From assembly GCA_900541135.1 (NCBI GenBank), contig UQIG01000019.1, positions 1 through 38,759 of the forward strand: a stretch of DNA of 38,759 bases, written 5' to 3'. This stretch comes from an uncultured Collinsella sp. Its GTDB lineage: Bacteria > Actinomycetota > Coriobacteriia > Coriobacteriales > Coriobacteriaceae. Shown here piece by piece: positions 6,493 to 13,602 of the stretch; position 1 is the stretch's first letter, and each line of letters starts with the position of its first letter. Both the position numbers and the translations under genes were made by a program. The notes below the pieces were generated by a model that was not told the origin of the DNA, did not search any database, and saw only the letters and a list, made by a program, of their open reading frames with translations.

Positions 6493-7410
6493 ATGTACTG
6501 CTGGAAATGTGGCCACAAGAATTCTGAAATAGCAGTGTATTGCGAGAAATGCGGAGCGTCTCTTTGTGAGCCTAATAGCTCATATAAAGAGACGAGAGCG
6601 AACGCGCAAACCGACGAAAGCAAAAGAGCGGCCGCAAAACAAACGGAACCGAATAGAAGCAGCGAGCGTACATCTCATCCGGCGGATAGGAGCGAAGCAG
6701 CGGACAATATTCAGACAGCACACGAAGCAGTCGATAGCGCCAGGGCCGTCATTTCGAACCTCGGAAATCAAGTGCAACAGACCGCATTTAACACGAAGCA
6801 GCAGAAAATAGGCCTTTCTTTTTCCTTTGGGTTTAACCAGAAAATGATGGTGCTAGCCACCTTAATTGCCATCGTCGCATCATTTCTCGGTTTTTCTTCC
6901 AAAGAACTGACCTCCACATCCTATTTGGGCGGCAGCTATGTTGCCATGGGCTATTGGTGGTTTCAGCCTATTTGGATTATTGCAACCGTCTTGGGCTGCT
7001 GTGGCCTTCCTTTGATTGGCGTCGCAACAGGCGGCATTTCTTTAGTTGTTATATTGAACAGCCTTATCAGAGATGCAGGATTTGGTTTCAGCGTTGGCGT
7101 CGGTGCGGTATTGCTTGTAGCGGGAACGACCATGATGGTCGTATTTCATCTTCGCGCGGTATTGGGCCGCAACGGGAAAGACCTCTTTTCTGATTCTGAA
7201 TTGAAAAATATAAAGCAAGCTGCCGAGCTGGTGGTCGGAAGTATGTCCAATACCTACCAAGATACTGCGCAGAAGCAAGGCGACGGCAGTCCGATAACGA
7301 GTAACGAAACGGCAGGCAACGAAGCTGGAAAGAAATGGTGTCCCGATTGTGGCGCCATGCAGGATGAGTCTGCAAAATTCTGTGGCAAATGTGGCCATCG
7401 TTTTGAATAG
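6493..7410 (+). CDS. Membrane protein with zinc ribbons at both ends
   Basis: A 305-residue protein of unknown function. The N-terminus is a zinc ribbon (CWKCGHKNSEIAVYCEKCG), followed by a polar Ser/Lys/Arg-rich linker (about 25-110). Three hydrophobic segments then appear (about 118-138, 153-185 and 200-220). A polar tail ends in a second zinc ribbon (CPDCG-X10-CGKCGHRFE). Both ribbons would face the same side only if the membrane part crosses an even number of times; the middle segment is long enough to cross twice. The ATG at 6493 is preferred over 6481 because GGGGA lies 5 nt upstream and MYC-start ribbons are typical, as in the next gene. It lies in an operon with 6054 and 7444. Confidence 0.8.
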   Translation: MYCWKCGHKNSEIAVYCEKCGASLCEPNSSYKETRANAQTDESKRAAAKQTEPNRSSERTSHPADRSEAADNIQTAHEAVDSARAVISNLGNQVQQTAFNTKQQKIGLSFSFGFNQKMMVLATLIAIVASFLGFSSKELTSTSYLGGSYVAMGYWWFQPIWIIATVLGCCGLPLIGVATGGISLVVILNSLIRDAGFGFSVGVGAVLLVAGTTMMVVFHLRAVLGRNGKDLFSDSELKNIKQAAELVVGSMSNTYQDTAQKQGDGSPITSNETAGNEAGKKWCPDCGAMQDESAKFCGKCGHRFE

Positions 7411-7443
7411 AAGGTCTCTGTAAATCAAACCGAGGAGACTCAT

Positions 7444-8589
7444 ATGTACTGCACAGAATGCGGCACGAAAAACGAAGACGGAATGCAATTCTGCGTTCAA
7501 TGCGGGGCACCACTGGATTCAGCCCAGGTTGATTTATCTAGTCAACCTCTTGAGCCAACTCAGCCTGCGCTTGGCAATCGGCTGCGCAATGTCTCTACAA
7601 CCAGGCGGAGCAGACAACCCAAAAAGCGTACGCGAATCATTGTAGCAGCGATGATTGCGGCGTTAGTCGCATGCGGAGGTGCCAGCTATTACTTTGGCGT
7701 GTACATGCCGCAATCGAAACAGACGACAAAGAAGCAGAAGACCACTGCAGCTGAATACTCGAAGCATTCTGTTCTTATCAGTGTTTCCGGAGATGGATGG
7801 AATACATCAGAAGGAGCTTCCAAGCTACCGATCCGCGTGAAAGGAACCGATGTCAACGGAAGCAAAATCGACGAAACGGCATTTGTCGATTCCGATGGAA
7901 AAGGTCTTGAACTCATTCCGGGAACATATGGGCTCGCAATAGAGGGTACTCCGATTGGAGCGGACGGCTCGCTCTGGAACGTTTCCGATTCGAGCGTAAA
8001 TTTTAAAGTGAAGCGTGCTCTCAAAGATGGCGAAAAGGCTGATTTCCGCGAGATGGCAAAGCTGACATTGGGTGACAAGATCGATCCAGCCGATGTTACC
8101 GACGAGCAAATCAATGCGGCAGAAAAGTTAGCCGAGCGGGGAGGTTGCGATTCGAAGAGCTCAGCGAAAGCTCTAGCTGCAGCCGCAAGGGGAGCTCGTG
8201 ATGCAGCAGTTTCCGCCAAACAAGCCGAGGATGCTTCTGCCGCTCAAAAGCGCGCTGAGCAAGAGGCTGAAAATGCAAAGAAAGCCGTCGAGCAGAATGA
8301 GTCATCGACGTCTTCTCTTTCAGAAATAAGCCCATTTTGGGGCGCATTCGTCATGGCCAGTAAGGACTATACAACATCGAAGAAAAAGGCAGATGATCTT
8401 AGAAACAGCGGGTTCCCAGACGCAATTGTCGTGTGCACAACAGACTGGACAAACCTTAACAAGGAGACGTGGTATTCGGTTTCCGCTGGCAGGTTTTCAA
8501 GTCGAACTGAGGCGGAACAAGCGGTTTCTGCCTTAAAAAATCAAGGCATGTCGGATGCCTACGTCCGATATTCCGGAGACCACCAGTAG
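7444..8589 (+). CDS. Zinc-ribbon membrane-anchored protein with C-terminal SPOR-like domain
   Basis: A 381-residue protein. The N-terminal zinc ribbon reads CTECGTKNEDGMQFCVQCG. A basic stretch (RRSRQPKKRTR) precedes one transmembrane helix (about 62-82, IIVAAMIAALVACGGASYYF), so the ribbon is probably cytoplasmic and the remainder outside. An extracytoplasmic beta-rich domain (about 100-220) and an Ala/Glu/Lys coiled coil (about 235-280) follow. The C-terminal ~75 residues (AFVMASKDYTTSKKKADDLR ... WYSVSAGRFSSRTEAEQAV) resemble a SPOR peptidoglycan-binding repeat. The RBS is GAGGAG. A strong terminator follows. A role at the envelope or septum is inferred from the SPOR-like fold only. Confidence 0.8.
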   Translation: MYCTECGTKNEDGMQFCVQCGAPLDSAQVDLSSQPLEPTQPALGNRLRNVSTTRRSRQPKKRTRIIVAAMIAALVACGGASYYFGVYMPQSKQTTKKQKTTAAEYSKHSVLISVSGDGWNTSEGASKLPIRVKGTDVNGSKIDETAFVDSDGKGLELIPGTYGLAIEGTPIGADGSLWNVSDSSVNFKVKRALKDGEKADFREMAKLTLGDKIDPADVTDEQINAAEKLAERGGCDSKSSAKALAAAARGARDAAVSAKQAEDASAAQKRAEQEAENAKKAVEQNESSTSSLSEISPFWGAFVMASKDYTTSKKKADDLRNSGFPDAIVVCTTDWTNLNKETWYSVSAGRFSSRTEAEQAVSALKNQGMSDAYVRYSGDHQ

Positions 8590-8641
8590 CACCGCATCTT
8601 AAACACGTTTTTACTTGCGGATTTAGCATTTCATATTTAAT

Positions 8642-8682
8642 AAAACGAGGGCCATCGCATCGGCGCGATAGCCCTCGTTTTT
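8642..8682 (+). terminator. Terminator closing the zinc-ribbon operon
   Basis: AAAACGAGGGCCATCGC (8642-8658) pairs with GCGATAGCCCTCGTTTT (8665-8681), 16 of 17 positions, followed by T residues. It begins 52 nt after the stop at 8589. Confidence 0.9.
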
Positions 8683-8690
8683 GCAACCCT

Positions 8691-8720
8691 CAATTTGAAA
8701 CCTGTCCCCAAATTGGTGGT
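8691..8720. repeat. Inverted 30-nt copy of the GGGGACAGGT repeat at right edge of the patch
   Basis: This 30-nt stretch is the exact reverse complement of 5467-5496. It ends directly at the niaR stop codon (8721-8723) and lacks part of the second arm present in the left copy. The two copies bracket the AT-richer genes 5719-8589. Confidence 0.85.
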
Positions 8721-9266
8721 CTAGCCGAGGTTGTCTTCGTAGGGCATCAGGTCTGCCAAGTAGCCTTTCTCCTTGAGCATGGCCTCGATCTCGTCGAGGG
8801 TTTGCTCATCCTCCGCCGCAATGCGATGGAAGTGATAGCCGCTGGTCACCGTCAGCAGCGGGAAGCTCTTGCCGCTGGCGATGCCCTCTAGGTAGCGCTC
8901 GACATCGCGGCGGTTGCGGATGTCCAAGTCGGCCGTGATCTTACCGTACACGCGGTGATTGACGATCACGTTGAGCACGGCACCACCGGCGTCGACGATA
9001 CTCGTGAGCTCATCGCCTGCCTGCTCCACGCCGTGGCGAACCTTGACCAAGCGCGTGGGCACAGCGGGGCTGCTGGGGGCTTCCTGCAGCACGTAGCCGC
9101 GGTTGGTCGCCACGATATCGTGCCCATCGGCGCGCAGCAGGGCGATGTCCTGCACCACGACCTGGCGGCTCACACCCACCTCGCGGGCAAGCGCGCTGCC
9201 CGATACGGGCCCCTTGGCTCCCTCGAGCACGGCCATGATGGCACGGCGACGCTCGCGGGCGTTCAT
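8721..9266 (-). CDS. niaR: NiaR, nicotinate-responsive repressor of NAD synthesis
   Basis: A 181-residue regulator. An HTH_11-type winged helix occupies residues 1-60 (RRRAIMAVLE ... GSALAREVGVSRQVVVQDIALLR), followed by a 3H ligand-binding domain (about 75-170) with conserved histidines in RHGVEQ, VNHRVYG and TSGYHFHRI. NiaR (YrxA) proteins use nicotinic acid as co-repressor and control nad genes. Its ATG overlaps the nadC stop (TAATG), so it is the last gene of nadA-nadB-nadC-niaR and probably controls its own operon through the palindrome at 12629-12672. Confidence 0.93.
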   Translation of the reverse strand: MNARERRRAIMAVLEGAKGPVSGSALAREVGVSRQVVVQDIALLRADGHDIVATNRGYVLQEAPSSPAVPTRLVKVRHGVEQAGDELTSIVDAGGAVLNVIVNHRVYGKITADLDIRNRRDVERYLEGIASGKSFPLLTVTSGYHFHRIAAEDEQTLDEIEAMLKEKGYLADLMPYEDNLG

Positions 9267-10126
9267 TATTTACCGTCCAGCAGACGCAGGTGCTTAAGCG
9301 AGAGGTCGAGGATCGGCGCGGAGTGCGTCAGGGCGCCCGAGCTAATGTAGTCGACGCCCAGATCAGCCAGGGCGCGAATGTTGTCGGCGTCCACATTGCC
9401 CGAGCACTCGGTCTTGGCACGACCGGCGATAAGCTCGATGGCGGCGGCCATGTCGTCATGGGTCATGTTGTCGAACATGATAATGTCGGCACCGGCCTCC
9501 ACGGCTTCGCGTACCATGTCCAGGTTCTCGCACTCAATCTCGACCGTCGTGGTAAACGACGCGTGGGCGCGCGCCATCTCGATCGCGCGCGTCACGCCAC
9601 CGGCGGCATCGATGTGGTTGTCCTTGAGCATGACGGCTGTCGACAGGTTGTAGCGATGGTTGCTGCCGCCGCCGATCTCGACCGCGGCCTTCTCGAAGAC
9701 GCGCATGCCCGGCGTGGTCTTGCGTGTGTCGACGAGCACGGTCTTGGTACCCTCGAGCGCCGCTGCCATTCTGTGCGTATAGGTAGCGATACCGCTCATG
9801 CGCTGCAGGTAGTTGAGCGCCACGCGCTCGCCCGAAAGCAGCACGCGCGCATCGCCGCGCACCTGGCCCACGTGGTCGCCGGCGTGTACCTCGTCACCGT
9901 CGGCAACATCAAACAGCACCGAGCTCTGCGGATCCAGCAGCTCAAAGGTGCGAGCGAACACGTCCAGACCGGCGATGATGCCATCGGCCTTGGCGATGAG
10001 CTCCACCGTGGCGGGACGCGCCGTGGGACACACGCTCGCCGTGCTCACGTCCTCAAAGGTAATGTCCTCGCGCAGAGCCTGCAGAATCAGATCATCGACG
10101 ACGAGCTTCATGGTAATGGGATTCAT
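9266..10126 (-). CDS. nadC: NadC, quinolinate phosphoribosyltransferase
   Basis: A 286-residue enzyme converting quinolinate and PRPP to nicotinate mononucleotide, CO2 and pyrophosphate. Family signatures include the N-terminal EDITFEDVSTASVCP, the GIATYTHRMAAAL helix, VDTRKTTPGMRVFEKAAV and GGGSNHRYNLSTAVMLKDNH with catalytic or substrate-binding basic residues, and DIIMFDNM. Length is normal. It starts 3 nt after the nadB stop with a GGAGGAG site lying over the stop codon, so translation is coupled. Confidence 0.97.
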   Translation of the reverse strand: MNPITMKLVVDDLILQALREDITFEDVSTASVCPTARPATVELIAKADGIIAGLDVFARTFELLDPQSSVLFDVADGDEVHAGDHVGQVRGDARVLLSGERVALNYLQRMSGIATYTHRMAAALEGTKTVLVDTRKTTPGMRVFEKAAVEIGGGSNHRYNLSTAVMLKDNHIDAAGGVTRAIEMARAHASFTTTVEIECENLDMVREAVEAGADIIMFDNMTHDDMAAAIELIAGRAKTECSGNVDADNIRALADLGVDYISSGALTHSAPILDLSLKHLRLLDGK

Positions 10127-10129
10127 GGT

Positions 10130-11506
10130 CTACTCCTCCACGGCCTGTGTGCCGGCGGCACGGGCCAAATCATCGATTGCCAGGGCGTCGGCGCTCAGGG
10201 CGCGATGACGGCCATCGAGCGCGGGATCGCCCGCCTGCTCCACGGCCAGCGACTCGCCGGTGCGCATGTACCACGCGGCGCGACGACCCCAGACCAGTGC
10301 CTCGAGCAGGCTGTTGGAAGCTAGGCGGTTCTTGCCGTGAACGCCGTTGCAAGCCGTCTCGCCCGCGGCATAGAGCTCGGGCATCGAGGTGCGGCCATCC
10401 TTGTCGACCCACACGCCGCCCATAAAGTAGTGCTGCGTGGGCGTAACGGGAATGGGCTCATCCAGGATGTCGCGACCGTCCTCAAGGCAGCGCGCGCGGA
10501 TGTTGGCGAAATGCCCGGTCACCACGTCGCGCTCGACGGGGGCAAAGCTCAGCCACTCGTGCTCGGTGCCGTCCTGCTTCATCTGCTCGCGAATAGCGGC
10601 GGCGACTACGTCGCGCGGCTGCAGCTCGTCGGTAAAGCGCTCGCCGGCAGCGTTGAGCAGAATCGCGCCCTCGCCGCGGCAGCTCTCGCTGATCAGGAAG
10701 GTGCGGCCCGGCTGCGGCGAGAACAGTCCCGTGGGGTGGATCTGCACGTAGTCCAGGTGCTCCATCTTAATGCCATGCTCCTGAGCGATGTAGCAGGCAT
10801 CGCCCGTGAGCTGCGGATAGTTGGTCGAGTGGTCGTATACGCCGCCGATGCCGCCCGTTGCCCACAGCGTGTGGCGGGCATGGATCTTAAACAGCTCGCC
10901 GGCATGCACGCCCTCGGCGGCGTTTGCCAGCTCGTCGGCGGGACGAACCGAGTTGTCCTCGTCCACGGGAACGGCAACGACGCCGGTGCACACCGTAACG
11001 CCATCACGCTCGCCCGTCAGGATGTCGGTCATGGCCACGTGCTCCAAAATCTGCACGTTGTCCAGCTTGCGAACGGCCTGGAGCAGCTTGGTCGTGATCT
11101 CCTTGCCCGTAATATCGGCATGGAAGGCGATGCGCGGACGGCTGTGCGCGCCCTCGCGGGTAAAGTCGAGGCTGCCGTCGGCCTTGCGCTCAAAATCCAC
11201 ACCCATCGCTAGCAGGTCGTTGATGACCGAGCGGCTCGAGCGGATCATGATGTCGACGCTCTCGCAGCGGTTCTCGTAATGGCCGGCGTGCATGGTGTCC
11301 TCAAAGAAGGCATCGTAGTCCGAACCCTCGGGCAGCACGCAGATGCCGCCCTGCGCGAGCATCGAATCGCACTCATCGACCGCGCCCTTGGAGAGCATGA
11401 TCACGCGCGTGCTCGTCGGCAGATTGAGGGCCGCGTACAGACCCGCTACGCCGCAGCCGGCAATGACGACGTCGCACTCCATATCGGGGTATTGCTTGGT
11501 TTCCAC
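10130..11506 (-). CDS. nadB: NadB, L-aspartate oxidase (short C-terminus)
   Basis: An FAD flavoprotein that oxidises L-aspartate to iminoaspartate, which NadA uses. The FAD-binding Rossmann motif is VVIAGCGVAGLYAALNLP near residue 15. Active-site and FAD regions include HSRPRIAFHADITGKEIT, QIHPTGLF, ELQPRDVVAAAI and GMHGKNRLASNSLLEALVWG-like sequence (here GVHGKNRLASNSLLEAL). The GTG at 11506 is chosen because GGGAGAGG lies 7 nt upstream; it gives 458 residues. The protein ends about 40 residues after the last FAD motif, so the helical C-terminal domain of E. coli NadB (about 540 aa) is absent. Succinate dehydrogenase or fumarate reductase paralogues are excluded by the context and motifs. 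Confidence 0.95.
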   Translation of the reverse strand: METKQYPDMECDVVIAGCGVAGLYAALNLPTSTRVIMLSKGAVDECDSMLAQGGICVLPEGSDYDAFFEDTMHAGHYENRCESVDIMIRSSRSVINDLLAMGVDFERKADGSLDFTREGAHSRPRIAFHADITGKEITTKLLQAVRKLDNVQILEHVAMTDILTGERDGVTVCTGVVAVPVDEDNSVRPADELANAAEGVHAGELFKIHARHTLWATGGIGGVYDHSTNYPQLTGDACYIAQEHGIKMEHLDYVQIHPTGLFSPQPGRTFLISESCRGEGAILLNAAGERFTDELQPRDVVAAAIREQMKQDGTEHEWLSFAPVERDVVTGHFANIRARCLEDGRDILDEPIPVTPTQHYFMGGVWVDKDGRTSMPELYAAGETACNGVHGKNRLASNSLLEALVWGRRAAWYMRTGESLAVEQAGDPALDGRHRALSADALAIDDLARAAGTQAVEE

Positions 11507-11534
11507 AGGAATCCTCTCCCTTGAATGTGACATA

Positions 11535-11547
11535 AGGGACCGTCCCT
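11535..11547 (-). repeat. Small palindrome in the nadA-nadB gap
   Basis: AGGGAC-C-GTCCCT is a perfect 6-bp-arm palindrome lying between the nadA stop and the nadB start, just upstream of the nadB ribosome-binding site. It could modulate nadB translation or be a remnant of the GTCCC repeat families. Confidence 0.35.
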
Positions 11548-11561
11548 CATGCAACATTGTT

Positions 11562-12587
11562 CTAGCGTGCTGCGTACCCGAGCATACGGTCGAGCGTGAG
11601 CTTGGCCTGGTCGGCAGCCTCGTCCGACACGCCGATCTGCACCTCGCCCTCACCCGTCTCCAGGCAGCGCACGAGCTTCTCGAGCGTGATGAGATCCATG
11701 TTGACGCAGGTGGGCTGCACCGCGGGGAAGTAGAACTTCTTGCCGGTGCCCTGGCAGCGGCGCTCGAGCTCGTAGAGCACGCCGCGGACCGTCACGATAA
11801 TGAACTCGCTCGCGTCGGACTCCTCGGCATACTTGATGATGCCGGCGGTGGAGCCGATGTAGTCGGCCTCGGCCAGAACGTCGGCCTTGCACTCAGGATG
11901 CGCCAGCACGAGCGCGTCGGGGTGGGCCTCCGTCGCGTCGACGATCTGCTCGACGGTGATGATGTGATGGCGTGGGCAGTAGCCGTTGTTGAGGATGACG
12001 TGCTTTTGCGGCACCTGCTCGGCTACGAAACGGCCCAGGTTTTGGTCGGGAATGAACAGAATATGCTGCTGCGGCAGCTCGGACACGATCTTGACGGCGT
12101 TGGAGCTGGTGACGCACACGTCGCTCCAGCTCTTGATCTCGACCGTGGAGTTGACGTAGCAGACCACGGCAAGGTCGTCACCGTACTCGGCGCGGGCGGC
12201 GTCGACCGTCTCGCGCTTGACCATGTGAGCCATGGGGCAGTCCGCGCCCGGCTCGGGCAGCAGCACGGTCTTAGTGGGATTGAGCAGCTTGGCGCTCTCG
12301 CCCATAAACTCCACGCCGCACAGTACGATGGTCTGCTGCGGCAAGCTCTTGGCGAGCTTGGCCAGGTAGAAGCTATCGCCGACGTAATCAGCCACGGCCT
12401 GCACCTCGGGCGCCACGTAATAGTGCGCTAGGATCACCGCGTCACGTTGGGCTTTTAGTTGCTGAATGGCCTCGACGAGCTCTGCGGGCACCAGTGCCGC
12501 GCGCTCCGTTGCCGTCGTTGCCGATGCTAGGCCGGCCGCGATATCGCGTGCAAGCTCCGACGCATCCATGTTCGCGCTCTGTGCCAT
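11562..12587 (-). CDS. nadA: NadA, quinolinate synthase
   Basis: A 341-residue [4Fe-4S] enzyme condensing iminoaspartate with dihydroxyacetone phosphate to quinolinate. The family motifs ILAHYYVAPEVQAVADYVGD, LCGVEFMGESAKLLNP, NSTVEIKSWSDVCVTSSNA and VQPTCVNMDLITLEKL are present. Likely cluster cysteines are C90 (LCGV), C204 (NNGYCPRH) and C294 (PTC). The ATG at 12587 follows GAGAGGGG; TTG at 12590 is less likely. It is the first gene of the nad operon, with a clear promoter and operator at 12623-12672, and 55 nt before nadB. Confidence 0.97.
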   Translation of the reverse strand: MAQSANMDASELARDIAAGLASATTATERAALVPAELVEAIQQLKAQRDAVILAHYYVAPEVQAVADYVGDSFYLAKLAKSLPQQTIVLCGVEFMGESAKLLNPTKTVLLPEPGADCPMAHMVKRETVDAARAEYGDDLAVVCYVNSTVEIKSWSDVCVTSSNAVKIVSELPQQHILFIPDQNLGRFVAEQVPQKHVILNNGYCPRHHIITVEQIVDATEAHPDALVLAHPECKADVLAEADYIGSTAGIIKYAEESDASEFIIVTVRGVLYELERRCQGTGKKFYFPAVQPTCVNMDLITLEKLVRCLETGEGEVQIGVSDEAADQAKLTLDRMLGYAAR

Positions 12588-12622
12588 CAAGGCCCCTCTC
12601 TTTTGGCGAATCTTGGGGCTTT

Positions 12623-12672
12623 AGTATGACACCTAGGTTTACAGCTGACAAGACAGCTGTAAACCTAGGTGT
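12623..12672 (-). promoter_or_regulatory. nadA promoter overlapped by a 44-bp palindrome, probable NiaR operator
   Basis: Arms of 19 nt at 12629-12647 and 12654-12672 are perfect complements around ACAAGA. Read on the minus strand, TTGTCA (12646-12651) at the palindrome centre and CATACT (12623-12628) form -35 and -10 boxes with a 17-nt spacer. Bound repressor would cover the promoter. NiaR is the obvious candidate because its gene ends the operon; this is inference. Confidence 0.8.
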
Positions 12673-12879
12673 AAAGTTGAAATAAAGATTCGATCTTGGG
12701 TCGGGTCCATTTTCGAACTGGCAAGCTGAGGATAGCCGGGCTTTCGGTAGCGCAAGGGGCATCTTTCGCCACCGCAATACCGCTTGGCGCGAGTTGCACG
12801 CCGTGGGGCGCAAACGGTCCGCACCCCCGCAAGCGGCGCGTACCCGATGTGGCAAAATCGAACTACTTAAGGGGGCCGA

Positions 12880-13602
12880 ATGCTCAAGATTATTGCCTGC
12901 GACGATGATGTCGCTTTTCTAGATAGACTGCACCGGATGATCGACCGTTGGTCGACCGAGACGGGCACGGCGGTCGATGTTGCGCTCGTCACGCGCGGCG
13001 AGGACCTGCTGGCCCGCCATGCCGCATCGCGCGCCGACATCATTCTGCTCGACATGATCATGCCGCTCGTCAACGGCATGGACACCGCACGCGAACTGCG
13101 CCAGGCCGACACCGCCGTACGCCTGGTGTTCCTCACCTCGTCGCCCGAGTTCGCGCTGGAATCCTACGAGGTCCGCGCCTTCGACTATCTGCTCAAGCCC
13201 GTGACTTACGAACGCCTGGCGCGATTACTCGACGAGCTTTCGAGCATGCGCCCGGCGGCAACCGACGAGCTCGTGATCAAAACTTCCTTTGGCTACCACG
13301 CCCTGCGCCTGTCCGACATCGAATATGCCGAGGCGCGCAACAAGCACGTGGTCTTCCACCTGCGCGACGGACGCGACATCGAGGCACTCGAGTCGTTCCG
13401 CAGCGTCGAGGACCGTTTGGCGCAAAATGCCACCTTCTTTAAATGCCACCGCAGCTACCAGGTCAACCTGCGCAACATCGATCACTTTGACCGCACGGAC
13501 ATCGTCATGCGCTCGGGCGCGTGCATCCCGCTTTCGCGCAGTTGCAAGCAGGGATTCCAAGACGCCTACTTTGCGGTGCGCTTTGAGGCTGGGAGACACT
13601 GA
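12880..13602 (+). CDS. LytTR-family response regulator (AgrA-like)
   Basis: A 240-residue response regulator. The receiver domain (about 1-120) has the acidic pocket CDDD at 7-10, the phosphoacceptor D58 in IILLDMIMP, a Thr/Ser in FLTSSPEF and Lys in YLLKPV. The C-terminal LytTR DNA-binding domain (about 130-235) includes FFKCHRSYQVNLRNI and PLSRSCKQGFQDAY. Such proteins control density-sensing, bacteriocin or sugar-transport genes. Its TGA overlaps the ATG of the kinase gene. The region 12673-12879 upstream holds no recognisable feature beyond a GGGGG ribosome-binding site. Confidence 0.94.
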   Translation: MLKIIACDDDVAFLDRLHRMIDRWSTETGTAVDVALVTRGEDLLARHAASRADIILLDMIMPLVNGMDTARELRQADTAVRLVFLTSSPEFALESYEVRAFDYLLKPVTYERLARLLDELSSMRPAATDELVIKTSFGYHALRLSDIEYAEARNKHVVFHLRDGRDIEALESFRSVEDRLAQNATFFKCHRSYQVNLRNIDHFDRTDIVMRSGACIPLSRSCKQGFQDAYFAVRFEAGRH

